From Cylicocyclus nassatus (taxonomy: Eukaryota; Nematoda; Chromadorea; Rhabditida; Strongylidae), in NCBI GenBank assembly GCA_958299035.1, contig CATQJL010000316.1:43707585-43771584 (forward strand): 64,000 nucleotides of DNA, in the 5' to 3' direction. The notes below the pieces were generated by a model that searched no databases, was not told the DNA's origin, and worked only from the letters and a program-made list of their open reading frames with translations. Shown here piece after piece: positions 35,979 through 47,297 of the stretch. The position numbers were made by a program, and so were the translations under genes. How positions within the stretch are numbered: the first letter of the stretch is position 1; each line of letters begins with the position of its first letter.

Positions 35979-36195
35979 GACGCACATAGCAGCGCTCTCA
36001 AACTCAAGGAGCGCCTCCAAAATAGGATTTTCAGGCTTCCATAACTCTTCAGAAGAACGTTCCGCAGAAACGGAAAGCAGATTTGAAATCAGCGTTCGAA
36101 ACTGCTTCAGACAATATGCATCTCATATTGAAAGGCCACGGCCACTCGGGGTACTTCCCTTGTTAGTATTTTTCCATTGTAAGAGGGCTATAAAC

Positions 36196-36661
36196 CTGCC
36201 GCCACTTGAAAACTGAGAAATCTGTCGTAAAGAATGATGTTTGCTTCTTCTTTGATATACTCCTCCAATCTTCTGGAAGAAAGAGAAATGTGGAATCAAG
36301 AAGCGTGAAAAAAAGCTCTTGCCGTTTCTCGTTAACGACACCAACGTCGGCATCTAATAGCAGCACCCAACGGTAGTGGTGAATTTTGAGGATATGAGCA
36401 ACGATGCAGTGGCGTTGGAAGTGAATCTGTCACAAAAGAAGGTTTGCAAAGTTTTGCAAAATGCGAAGGACTAAGTAAAATCACATGGTTTTGTTCACAT
36501 ATGGTCTTGAAATTTTCGCCATAAAGTTGCAAATATGTGTAGTTGTTCTGGAGAGCGTAACACTCCATGGAATCCATTGCTGTCTTGTAACGGGCTCTGT
36601 CAGAGTTACTTTTCACAATAGTCAATATCGCAATATTACTCCTCGAAGGCGTGTTCTTCAT
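36196..36661 (-). pseudogene. DUF273 family (glycosyltransferase-like) gene fragment, three exons
   Basis: DUF273 proteins are nematode-expanded, probably Golgi nucleotide-sugar-dependent transferases. Minus-strand exon 1 (36661-36485) encodes NIAILTIV...YKTAMDSMECYALQNNY. A 58-bp intron (36484-36427, GTGATT..GACAG) joins in phase 0 to exon 2 (36426-36323), which encodes FQRHCIVAHIL and the DxD-type motif LLLDADVGVVN. Intron 2 (36322-36273, 50 bp) fits only as a GC-AG intron (GCAAGAG..TTCCAG). It joins exon 3 (36272-36196), which encodes RRLEEYIKEEANIILYDRF and QVAAG and ends at a GT donor. The next exon is missing: the 34948-36162 foldback sits 33 bp into the following intron and nothing recognisable lies beyond it. 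Exon 1 may extend upstream through a CCAG acceptor at 36665. A partial or broken gene, though a distant exon cannot be excluded. Confidence 0.82.
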
Positions 36662-37329
36662 GTCTGGTAACTTGACCTAAATGCAGCTTTATTATCGTCG
36701 AGTCATTTTTAAATTGATATGCGTATTAAACACCACGCATGCTACTTTACGAACTTTAAGGTTAGAACCCATTCAACTTCATTCTTTTTTCTTGTCTCTT
36801 AAGGCTTCGTTGGATAGTACTGATTGATAGCCTACACTTTTGCAATTTTTTACTTTACAAATTTTGCTGAGAAGTCACTCCTCATTAAGGTGCTGTCGGA
36901 CGTCGTGCGCAACCTCACATATCAATTCACAACTCAACGATATCTCCAATTGCGCTCTGATCCTTATTCCAGATTTTCTTTGTAAAAAAGTTTGTTGTAT
37001 GAGAGCTGTTGAGGGTTAAAGATATAGACAAATTTCACAACCATAGTAAATTATTTCAATGCATGATTCTTCTAAATAGGCGTCTAAATCATTTAGAATA
37101 ATGCATTTGTTTTGTAGCACATCTTCTAAAATAAGCAGAACTGACTTTACGGGACAAGTTGATACGAAAAGTTATTTGAAACTCGATGCAAAGAACCAAA
37201 TACTCGACCACGTTTTACAGTACTCATAATTGTTACAATAGTAGCAGTACATTTGAAAGATGAAGGGTACGGAGAAGACGCTCGAATTTCTAACACACTT
37301 GTGCTTAAGTTCAATCTGCAATTTGAAGT

Positions 37330-37704
37330 TTACGTTTTGGAAGAAAGCAAACTTGGGCGACGAAGTGATAATGTTGAGTTCGAAGCTTTGGCAAACATTT
37401 GTGTTACCGGAGCAAGCAGTTCGGAACTAACCTCTCGAAGCACAAGTTTACTTTTGATGCACATGTTTCCGCTGCTAACTTTACTTACCAGAGAAAAACC
37501 CTTGGTCGAAGTGACCTTCCAGTTAAGATGCATGCAATTTTGAAAGGCTTTGAACGCTAAATTCGAATATGTTTCCCTTATTTGCGGAGCGCGTCCAGGT
37601 ATGACGAGCGTTTTATGTGTCAGAAATTGATGTTTAGAGTAAACAGTGTTGAAAGTTCCAGGGTAGCAAGCAGTTTTTTTATAAAAAGGTTTGACAGTCA
37701 CCAA
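37330..37704 (-). CDS. Candidate exon upstream of the DUF273 fragment
   Basis: The minus-strand frame HKTLVIPGRAPQIRETYSNL...NWKVTSTKGFSL ends at a strong donor GTAAGT (about 37493-37488), so only the part to that point would be coding. It lies about 0.8 kb upstream of the DUF273 exons on the same strand and could be an N-terminal exon of that gene. No domain was recognised. Confidence 0.3.
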   Translation of the reverse strand: MVTVKPFYKKTACYPGTFNTVYSKHQFLTHKTLVIPGRAPQIRETYSNLAFKAFQNCMHLNWKVTSTKGFSLVSKVSSGNMCIKSKLVLREVSSELLAPVTQMFAKASNSTLSLRRPSLLSSKT

Positions 37705-39384
37705 TGATCATTTGAATTCAGGAGAGTTTTCTATAAATGATTTTCTTCTAGTTAATTAATTAACTAAAAATTTCGTTTCAAAGTTTCTTATAAATTACTG
37801 TCCAAAGATGCTCCCAGATAAGGAAAACAAATTTGAAGTTAGCGTTTGCCTTAAAAAGGTATGCGTTTCTTTTTGAAAAGCAAAGAATCCTTCTCTGTTA
37901 GATGACCGTCCTCACTCATCATGCTTGCCCTCATTTTTGACTATTGCTATAGGTTTCGAGCAATCGTGATCTATGAACGTCTTGATACGCGGTTGCAATT
38001 GCAGGATGATTCTGAATTATACTTATCACACCAGCTCTTCCATGGTTTTACATTTGATGTTTTGAAGTTTTTGGAATACATTCCAACGCACTTATTGTTC
38101 ATCTACCGTCCTCTCTTATCATTTTACAAAGCCCACCTATGTTTGTTCTTCGATACGTGTTCTGCTACATTTTGCACCCTTAGGTGAGAGCTGCGGATTC
38201 ATGGCCTTTGTGTGCCTTCACAACGTCTTTTTAATTGCTAAGATGTCAACTCAAAGTCGGGAGAGCTGTAGCAAAAAAGTTAGCGCATAGGTCCGAGTCA
38301 GTGAGTTTGAAAGTAAACGCAATTCAAGGTCTTTTTTTATCGGTTCCACCCAATAATTGGCCTTTAGTGCACCAGGATTTCTCATGAACTGCTTCTTCTT
38401 CCAATCTATCCTGAGCCCTGTTTTCCTCCCTCCATTCACCTCGTTCCAATTCCTTCGGTTTCGCTGATGGACTTCAAGAAGAAAGCATTTCAAGGTGACT
38501 AATGGATGGCTGTACTACAAAATTTACTCCGACTCCTTTGATGTTGCGTGGTGGAACCTTCACTCTTGTTATGAAGAGAGTTCCATCCTTATTGAAACGT
38601 GATCGAGCTTTCGTTTTTTTAATTTATGTAGTGCAATCATTTGTGGTACTTTTCCGCTATTCGGACCCATTTTCTCAAAAGGCTCTCACAACATACGTTG
38701 TTTAGTCTAGAGATAATTTTCTATAGATTCTACAAAGACTGCCTCCCCGCCACGTTTCAGGAAAAATTTGACACGTTTAGTCCATTTTGACTTGTTTTTT
38801 CGAAATCATTTCCGGTGAAGTAAAAAAGCTTTGCGAGCATGAAAGCCTTTCGACTGTTTTCTGTAAAAGCAAGGCTGTCTAGGACTTATAACAAAACATC
38901 CTAGTCGCTTTCAGGAATAATTCAAACTTGTCTTCCTCATCAAACTTTCCGCATGCAAATTTGCTCAGGAAAGACTATAAATAATGGCTTGCGGTATTTC
39001 GCTACTGCTTGTTTCGCCGCTGGATAAGGGAGTTTTAGCACACTTTTTCATTCTGGACAAATCTAATCTGTTCAGTTATAACAGAATGACGTTATTTTCA
39101 TAACAGTTCTCATTTCTGAAATCTCTTACTCAAAAATGGTGTCATTATTGACTTGAACACAGAGTAATTATGTCGCTAGGCAGTGCACAACAAAACCTTG
39201 GTAAAACCTGTAAATCATGTAGATGACATGTCAAATTTTTTTGACACGTGGCAAAAGGATGACACTCCTTCCTGTGAACTTGGGACCAAATATGGTGCAA
39301 GAAAAAAAGCAATACTCTTGAAAAAATGGGTCCGGATAACGGGTAATGGGTCCAGAAAAATACCGTGCAATCAATTACATTCAA
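37705..39384. other. No gene recognised
   Basis: Several 60-90 codon frames on both strands, for example minus 38251-38493 (MKCFLLEVHQRNRRNWNEV...), lack recognisable domains. One of them could be an exon, but nothing distinguishes it. Confidence 0.35.
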
Positions 39385-39834
39385 AGGCGGTGTTCGGGCA
39401 AAAACTTGATTTTGAAATTTTGTGCCTACCCGGGCCTAATATGCTGAATCCGAGAATCTACACTAGAAGACGCGAAAACGGCGAAAAAGGGCTCTAGCGC
39501 AAAAGGGAAATTAGTAGGTGGACGAGGTCCTCCCCATTTGCAAATTCACTCACCCAGCTTTCGAGGAGATTTTCTCGGTTTTGGCGTCAAGTTAATCGTT
39601 TGCACTTGGTCGCTGGAGATGTCAGGACGGCTAGTGGAATCGAGAAGATTGCTCCGGAAGGTGGGAGTGTGTTCACGGTTAGGATGACCCCGCCTACTTG
39701 CTGTTTCCCTCTTGCGTTAGAGCCCCTTTTCGCCGTTTTGGCGTTCTTCAGTGTTGATCTTCAGATTCAGCATAGCGGATAGGCTCGGGTAAGCAAAAAA
39801 TCTCAAAACCGACTTTTTGCCCGGATACTGCCTA
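39385..39834. mobile_element. TTAA-type foldback MITE, degenerate
   Basis: Inverted arms begin AGGCGGTGTTCGGGCAAAAA and AGGCAGTATCCGGGCAAAAA; the interior matches 32660-33113. The flanks (TCAA left, ATAA right) are no longer exact TTAA, so it is an older copy. Confidence 0.78.
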
Positions 39835-41713
39835 TAATGCAGTTTGCCCCGAGGGGGATGTAGAGCTAGTGGACTGAGGCTAATCTCCGTGCCTGTTTGT
39901 ACAAAGTCGAAGAAATCCGCAAAATCTTGTTGAATACGGTTTGTTGTCGGAAGGATATTTAGACGTCTTGCTTTTGCATCTGAGATTTCTTCGCCCCTCA
40001 CTGGTTCCTGACATCTGACATCCCAAGCGGCAGACGAATACGATGTGCGGAAACTGCAGAGTTTTATATAAAGTCGAAGAAAACTATAGATTCTTCCGCC
40101 ACACCCTAATTAGCCAGCCTGGAGCGCTCTGCGAAGAAAGACTGTCACCGTCTCATGCATGACACTGGTACAGGACTCGCATCACCAGGTAGGTGGGAAC
40201 TGGCTTGACAAGACATGAAGTGGGCTGCAATACTGGGCTGACTGATGTTGGACCATCTTACCAGACCCGGCTGCATTTCTTGCTACGTTGAGGCAGCAGA
40301 CCATGAGCTACTACTTTCAATCGCTTACATGATAAGCAGCCCAAACTCCTTTCTAACCCTAAGGTAGCAAATTGAATTTGGGCAAACAACGTTGTCGTAT
40401 CGCATGACGATCTCATTTTTTTTGTCTAAGGTCAGGGCTCGAATCGGTTTCTGAAAACGAAGCCCTCTTTGACTTACCTACTTAGGAGAAGATGAAAACA
40501 AGAAAGAACTACTAGTCTGAAAGAAAAAACGTGAGATAGGAGTGCAAATCCAAACTGGAGCTGAATAACGCATGAAGTTTGGCATTAGAGCGCGATATTC
40601 AACAGCGATTTATGAAGAAATTGAGGCAAAAACAAAGAAAAGGCAATGATATGAAAATGCCTCCATGCTCAAAGATAGATTTCTGACCGGGACTCCGTCC
40701 ATGATAGGAAAATTCGGAACTTAGTGACAGAGATATATGCTCCAGACGATCTGAGACCTTCTGGTGACCGTCTGGATACGGAATAATTTTGCAGAACTGT
40801 TTGTAGTACTACATAAGTTTTTAAATCTTTTTGCTTTATTCTTTTGCAAATAATTTTCGATGTATACAGCTCAATTTTGGTCTCACATGGATCTGTGTGC
40901 GCTGTAAACAAGCAATTTGTTTATTTTAGCCTTGCTTTTAAATCGCGCGCACTTTTTGCCGTACACTATAGAGCATGTTGTAGTTGTACTGCAGATGACA
41001 TTATACATGATTTTTTTAAATGTTGGCTGATCCGTGAAAGGCCTTGCCCCCGAAAGGTAGACGACTTTAAATTTGCATAGTCGTCAATATGTTAACAAAC
41101 CAGGAATGTTATAAATCACCATCCTTCAAGCGGTTTGAATAGTTGTTTGCGCGACAGGTAAAAAAAAACTGACCGAGTTAGGACTTCCATGAATGCGCGG
41201 TTCATTCAAGGTCATCATAAAAATGATGATGAAGAAAGCAGACAAACCTAAAAAAAATTCTTCAGCGCAGTTTTGGATTAACATAGAAATGTAGTGTTAT
41301 AGGATAAGGATTAGAATTTCATTTGCTTGGTATAGATCATTCGCTGATTTACTCAAGAAATCCACTACACATATCTAGCGCAAGCACAAGGCAACAGCTG
41401 AAACCAGAAAGATTTGGAAACAAGGCCTCCTCTAATTTTGAATCTTCTTTAACCTCCCCTTCTTCCCTACTTCCATCTTGGCATGAAGAAAAAGGACTCT
41501 TTTACCGTTTATGAGCAAAAAATTCAAAGTTATCAATATTTTCTCCATGCGCCGAAGCGATTTACTTCATGATCGGAACCTGAGATACGATCTCGTATTT
41601 GTTCCGTGTCCTCTTCACCTTCCCTCATTCACTTTCCTCTCATTTCCGCTCCTCTGTTCATCCATCTCTTCCCATCCCCCTTGAGAATGATGACGAAAAT
41701 CTCTTTTTATATG
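39835..41713. other. No gene recognised
   Basis: Low-complexity and unclassified sequence. A minus-strand frame at 39850-40001 (DAKARRLNILPTTNRIQQDF...) may be a transposon or host exon remnant but was not identified. Confidence 0.35.
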
Positions 41714-42398
41714 CAGGGTGTCGAAAAAATGTGCCTACTCTTTAATTGTCATTAACTTTCTTGTACTGAGTTTACCAATTTGTAGAGCTGGCTTCAGTTC
41801 AAACTTGCAGTATGGAGCGGACTACCGTGTCTCTTCATTGCTGTTATATTACGGTAGGAACTTTGAGGGGGATTTTGCGTCATTAAGGGTCTTATTTTAC
41901 ATCCAAGAAAGGATTAAAAAAGCTGAAAACTTCTACACTAAGTTAATCAGAGTCGCTGTTTCAATTGTGAAACTCGTACTTTATCGTAACGCTTCCAGAA
42001 TACATAAAAACCTTTTTACATAATTTTTTAGTTTTTATCGGATTTTTCTGAACTGCCTCTCTCACGATGGCGCTATATTTTGCATGTTTCCACCGTGGTG
42101 GTTCTACAGTAATGAAGAGGGGTGGATAATTCACTACATACTATTTATCTAAGGGCCGCATGCACTAACATCCCTGCGGCGAGGGGAGCGGCGTCCCCAA
42201 TGATGAAAAAGCCGCAGCGGCGTCCGCACGCGGTCCCTTCATAACGGGGGACGCCGCTCCCCTCGCCGCAGAAATGTTAGTGCATACGGGCCTAAGTTGA
42301 AGCCACCTCTACAGATTGGTAGTTAACATTTTCCGAAAGATTTTGTGAAGAGAAAGTTATTAACATCCAAGCATTAGACATTTTTTTGGGACACCCTG
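41714..42398. mobile_element. Mariner-like MITE, CAGGGTGTCCC family, copy 1
   Basis: Ends CAGGGTGTCGAAAAAA and CAGGGTGTCCCAAAAAAA read inward, with TA following the right end. The interior (GAGCTGGCTTCAGTT, GGTAGGAACTTTGA) is shared with 58339-59000 and 59358-59964. A Harbinger-like MITE is nested at 42153-42292. Confidence 0.82.
42153..42292. mobile_element. PIF/Harbinger-like MITE, 140 bp
   Basis: A near-perfect palindrome whose arms carry GCATGCACTAACAT and GCGGCGAGGGGAGCGGCGTC, flanked by TAA on both sides (42150-42152, 42293-42295). GGSCC termini with a 3-bp TAA duplication fit PIF/Harbinger. Confidence 0.83.
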
Positions 42399-42691
42399 TA
42401 TATAAATATAAAGCAAAATTTCTGTGCACATGTATTAGGTTGTCCCTAAAGTTTTGTCCGTTTTATCAGCGCTCACTAAAATTCACAGAACACTAATCCA
42501 TGGACGATTTAGGCACCATTTGATTTAGAATTTCATCCTTTTTCTTACAGCTATATTTGCTCTCTTATCTACGCTGTCTTCGCGATATTATCGCCATGGC
42601 TTTTTGAGCAGTCTAGGGCGACGCCAGATATTTCTTGAATATTAACGATTTTTATTCTGATGTTTTCAAAGAGCACTGTGATTGTTATGTG

Positions 42692-44015
42692 CAGGGTCAA
42701 GCAAGGGGTGTGTGGCACATCGGCACCATGTGATCGCTGGTTACGACCCCCCCCCCTGATTGCTGTCTTAATAAGACCCCCCCCCCCTGAACCATACACT
42801 TAAGAATAGCATTACTTGAGGGCCCTGTCAAACATAATGGGCAACATATCCATGATTAGCATGTCAAATAACCCCTGTAGACAAAGTGTGAGCGAATTCT
42901 GAAGATTCAAGATACTAGGCTACCTAAGTGAAATGATCAAATTCCAACATGGTTAACATTGTTTCAAAGGTGAAATAGCTATCCGTTTCTGCACTCAAGA
43001 CATAGCACTACTCCCTCTTTGTCCACCTCAGGGAACCGCTTCAGAAGACCTCCAAACTGTGGAATTAGAAGCCAACCAGGATCTCGTTTTTCCCATTTTT
43101 CGCTTTTGATCGTTGTGCTTTCACCAAATATTACTCAGAGCTAAGAAGACGAATCAGGCTCCAAACAGTCCTATGGAATCTACAAGTTAGGCTATCGATT
43201 CATATAAATACTGTCCGCTAAAATTGTTTTTTTTGATATAGTTAATGGGGTGCGGCCGCCGCAGCTTTTAAGGGGGCGTGCCGCACCCCATTAACAATAT
43301 CAAAAAAATTTTAGCGGACAGTATTTATATGAATCGATAGCCTAATACTTGTAGATTCCATAGGACTGTTTGGAGCCTGTCTTCTGAAGCGGGATTCCTG
43401 AGGTGGAGAAAGAAGGAGTAGTGCTTTGTCTTGAGTGCAAAAACGGATAGCCAAAGTTAACCATGTTGAAATTTGACCATTTCACTTAAATAGCCTACAG
43501 TGGCGTACTCAGGATTTCGGCTCGAGGGGGGGGGGCGACAAAAATTTTTTTCTAATGAAGGTGCGTGGCGTTAGCCAGGAAAAATTCCGAAAAATTTTTT
43601 GGGGTGCTTCTAAAAATTTTTGCGGGTCCCCAACCCCTAAAATCTGGAAAAAGGGGGCGTGGCGTCAGCCATGCCCCCGAAAAAAATTCTTTTACAAGGC
43701 TAATTTGTATTTTTGAAAATTTTCAAAAATTATTCTAATTATTTACAAGTAAAGACAAGTCCTTCGCACATTTTTATAACACATTTAAGTAACTTTCAAA
43801 ATTTTCGCGACCCAGCGCGCCCCCCCCCCACCTCCCCTCGGTACGCCACTGGTAGCCTAGTATCTTGAATCTTCAAAATTCGCTCACACTTTGTCTACAG
43901 GGGTTATGACATGCTAATTATGAATAGGATACGTACCCAACTACGACCCCCTCCCCTTTTGACTCCTCAATACGACCCCCCAGGTGTGGCGTGCCGCACC
44001 CCACGCTTGACCCTG
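42692..44015. mobile_element. hAT-like foldback element, CAGGGTCAAGC family
   Basis: Ends CAGGGTCAAGC, with an 8-bp duplication GTTATGTG / GTTATGTA (42684-42691, 44016-44023). Arms contain C-runs near both ends and a central palindrome at about 43240-43315 (GTTAATGGGGTGCGGC and its complement). It is the shorter relative of 18126-26403. No transposase. Confidence 0.88.
43498..43851. mobile_element. hAT-like MITE, CAGTGGCG family, 354 bp, nested
   Basis: Ends CAGTGGCGTAC / GTACGCCACTG with flanks ATAGCCTA and GTAGCCTA (one mismatch in 8). Same length as the copy at 12121-12474, in the opposite internal orientation. It lies inside another hAT-like element. Confidence 0.88.
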
Positions 44016-44450
44016 GTTATGTAGAGCAAACCTTTGGCTACATTGTACACATTTTAGATTACATGATCCACGTTTATCAAGTCCGTTATGATTATTTAAT
44101 TGATGAAAACCGCGGCTTTTTTACTATGCTTACTACGTAAAAATACCAAAAATTCCAAAAAGCTGCTTTTCAAAACAAATCACACTTAGTTATGTTGCAT
44201 AAGTAATGTTTAGTAAGAATCATGTTTCAGTTCGCAGAAACGTCAAGAAATTTCGTGTGTTTGCTGCAGTTGCGTGTTTCATGATTTTGCCAGAAAATGA
44301 GACCTCCGAAGAAATTATTTTTTGAAGCTTAAGTAGCAGATTAGGAGAATCTAAAAATATTTCCTTGTAGTCCGAGAAGTGATCTATATGATGCGCTTTA
44401 CCCTTCCCGAAACTTTGGAACGAAATCTTCAAAAATTAGCCCAACTCTGA

Positions 44451-44819
44451 TTTACGATTTGTTTGCCTTTCATATTATTACAATATGCGGCACCCAAACA
44501 AACTGATCTATTCTAACGTGAGTGATCTTACTCTATGCCAATTGCAAGTGCCAAGCTTCTTCTAAAATTCGTCTCCATCTCGTTGAGGCCAATTCGAGTC
44601 ATGTTCTCTTCAGGGCTTCTTGCAGTTCTTGTAGTCGGACTTCCGCTTGACAGTCGTCTCACGTTGAATGCTTCGATGTGTACAGTCGTTGTTGGGGAGA
44701 AACATACTTGATCCTGCTGTTCCGGGGCTTCCTGGATCAAGGGGTTCGACGTCCGGTAGGGTGGGGAAGAGCGGTCAAAATGACCGACCAGTCGAGGGAC
44801 GTGTATCCAGTCCGTTATG
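44451..44819 (-). mobile_element. Retroposed LINE-like fragment with 16-bp target duplication
   Basis: Flanked by identical ATTAGCCCAACTCTGA copies (44435-44450 and 44820-44835). The mariner relative at 2479-3348 has the uninterrupted site. On the minus strand it encodes TTTVHIEAFNVRRLSSGS, which resembles the start of a LINE endonuclease (an IxxFNVRTLS-type motif), then shifts frame. The long duplication indicates LINE-mediated insertion. Confidence 0.72.
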
Positions 44820-44911
44820 ATTAGCCCAACTCTGAGCAGATAAAATTGACAGGTGGAGAATTTTGGCAATTACAAAGCACACAAGATTGTGGTCCGGAAA
44901 TGTGTCCTTAA

Positions 44912-45265
44912 AGGCAGCGTCCAGGCAAGTCTGGACACATGCGGATCTCACATAGATAGTAATTTTGGGGCCCTAGCTAAGCCACTACCCAACCGGCAGC
45001 GTAAATAGTGCTCTAACGGTTGAGATATTCCCCTCGAAACTGGACCCTGCGATCGTATTCGCATGGGTTCTTGGCAGTTTCGTGCCAGGATTAACGCTTT
45101 GCGCCATGAATCCATGCGAATTACGATCGCGGGGTCCAGTTTCGAGGGGAATATCTCAGCCGTTAGAGCACTACCTGCGCTGCCGCTTGGGCAGTGCCTT
45201 AGTTAGGGCCCCAAAAGTACTTTTCACGTAAACCCCAGAGGTCCAGATCTGCCTGGATGCTGCCT
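44912..45265. mobile_element. TTAA-flanked foldback MITE (AGGCAGCGTCCAGGC termini)
   Basis: Inverted arms of about 150 bp (for example CCTCGAAACTGGACC near 45033 and its complement near 45135), flanked by TTAA (44908-44911, 45266-45269). The empty site is seen in the relative near 3230. Confidence 0.87.
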
Positions 45266-45626
45266 TTAAGAAAGAGAAGGAAAATCTGCATCGAATGCAT
45301 GTTAAAACTCATTCAGATCTTTATTGTGCGTGTTTTATAGTGGTTTGAAAAAACGGACAAAACTTTCGGGACAACCTAATATGTAATACCAGTGCTTCAC
45401 CTCTGTTTCGCAGAGGCTCGCACTGGCCATCAAGAAGCGATGGTAATCTTACGATGTGAAGGCTTTCTTTTAAATTATTGCCAGGTTGATTGCGGTGAGA
45501 GAGTCCTAATTAAAAATGAACCATATTCGCTATCAGAACCTCACATGCTCCAAAAAGTTGTAAATCATTCCTCACTGTATTTTCGTAACAGACAGGCTTA
45601 CAGACCGACAAATAAGCGGCTTATTA

Positions 45627-46806
45627 TCTTATATATAAAGCTGAATGTCTGTTTGTCTGTATGTCTGTCTGTCTGTATGTATGTGTGTACGTATGTTCCG
45701 AATAGAAAATTCCATTTCTGAACCGATCGGGACCAAACTTGGCACACATACACTTCGGGCCCCGGCGGGTGTCATAGGCTACTTTTCGTCATCGATCGAT
45801 ATCGATTTTATCGATTTTTATCGATTTTTTTGCTGAGTTCACCTACGGGGCTGGGAGTTGGCACAGGGGGGTAATCGAGCATGGGGATTCCGAATACAAT
45901 ATTGGTTTTCAGGATTATCGATTACTTTTATCGATTTTATCGATTTTTTTGCAAAGTTTGAGCTACGGGGCTGGGAGTTGGCACAGGGGGGTAATCGAGC
46001 ATGGGGATTCCGAATACAATATTGGTTTTCAGGATTATCGATTACTTTTATCGATTTTATCGATTTTTTTGCAAAGTTTGAGCTACGGGGCTGGGAGTTC
46101 GCACAGGGGGGTAATCGAGCATGGGGATTCCGAATACAATATTGGTTTTCGGGATTATCGATTACTTTTATCGATTTTATCGATTTTTTGCAAAGTTTGA
46201 GCTAGGGGGCTGGGAGTTGGCACAGGGGAGTAATCGAGCATGCTGATCATCCCCAAGGGGGTGATCAGCATGCTCGATTACACCCCTGTGCCAAATTCCA
46301 TCCCCCTAGCTCAAATTTTGCAAAATCGATAAAATCGATAGAAGTAATGGATAATTCCAAAAACTAATATTGTATTCGTAATCTGCATGCTCGATTACCC
46401 CCCTGTGCAAACTCCCAGCCCCGCAGGTCAAACTTTACAAAAAAATCGATAAAATCGATAAAAGTAATGGACGATCCTGAAAACTAATATTGTGTTCGTA
46501 ATCAGCATGCTCGATTACCCCCTGTGCAAAATCCCAGCCTCGCATGTCAAAATTTACAAAAAATCGATAAAATCAATAAAAGTAACCGATAATTCTGAAA
46601 ACTAATATTGTATTCGGAATCCCCATGCTCACTTCCCCCCTGTGCCAACTCCTAGCCCTGTAGGTGAACTCTGCGAAAAAATCGATAAAAATCGGTAAAA
46701 TCGACATCGATCGATAACGAAAAGTGGACTGTGACACGCGCCGGGGCCCGAAGTGTATGTGTGCCAAGTTTGGTCCGGATACGGCGGAGCCGGGTAAGCC
46801 AGCTAG
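45627..46806 (+). mobile_element. Palindromic nonautonomous Helitron
   Basis: 5' end TCTTATATATAAAGCTGAA preceded by A; 3' end hairpin CGGCGGAGCCG then GGTAAGCCAGCTAG followed by T. This matches the A|TC...CTAG|T insertion rule. The left half holds three direct units of 119-120 bp (45841, 45961, 46081). The right half from about 46255 is an inverted copy of the left, including the opening CACACATACACTTCGGGCCC block, complementary near 46740-46765. No protein frame. Confidence 0.88.
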
Positions 46807-46818
46807 TAAGTCATAATA

Positions 46819-47295
46819 TTAGGTTGTCCCATGATTATTTACCGTTTTTACTTCGACGGTCGTTTTTTTGTATCTATCCTTCATCTGATGCGGCTTGAGT
46901 AACCATTCGATAGGGCAAGAAAGCTCTACAAGATGGCTGCCACGTAAAGTATTGAGCTGAAATATGGTAGTAGTGGAAAACAAACTTTTCTGTCAAAAAT
47001 CGTATCTCCGCCCCAAAGTATCTAAAAAATTCCAAATTCATTCTGGCACATGCTTGACACATCGCACATTTGATTGCAAATTTTTCGAAATTATTCCGTG
47101 GCTAGAAGTAAAGAAAAAAATGAATGAGGTAAAATGGCGAACTCCGCCCTCAGAAGTCCTGAGCTCCTCCCACACACGTGATTATATAGCTCATACAAAC
47201 AGAAGTACGATCATGTATTATTTTGAAGGTGCCTCAGTTCTCGAGAAATGCTGTTGTTTAAGGTAAAAACGGTAAATAATTATGGGACACCCTAA
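46819..47295. mobile_element. Mariner-like MITE (family E)
   Basis: Ends TTAGGTTGTCCCATGATTAT and TTAGGGTGTCCCATAATTAT, flanked by TA. 477 bp. A 100-codon frame inside has no transposase motif. Confidence 0.82.
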
Positions 47296-47297
47296 TA

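Larger units (their letters stand above)
34948..36162. mobile_element. CAAGG-type foldback with tRNA-like arms and a gene in the loop
   Basis: Arms 34948-35266 and 35845-36162 are inverted copies about 318 bp long with high identity, starting CAAGGGAAGTACCCCGA. They are flanked by a 3-bp duplication TTA (34945-34947, 36163-36165). Each arm carries a tRNA-like sequence pointing into the loop. The 578-bp loop holds a two-exon coding segment. TWA duplication suggests PIF/Harbinger-like mobilisation; the termini are shared with 50532-51183 and 47835-48265. Confidence 0.85.
42435..45379. mobile_element. Mariner-like element (family A) expanded by four insertions
   Basis: Termini TTAGGTTGTCCCTAAAGTTT and TTAGGTTGTCCCGAAAGTTT read inward, TA-flanked. 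Its own sequence aligns with 2479-3348. The extra length is a hAT-like element (42692-44015, itself containing 43498-43851), a retroposed fragment (44451-44819) and a TTAA MITE (44912-45265). Confidence 0.87.

Noticed and set aside
45841..46205. CRISPR-like regularly spaced repeats
   Set aside because: Units are contiguous 120-bp tandem repeats without unique spacers, inside a eukaryotic Helitron.
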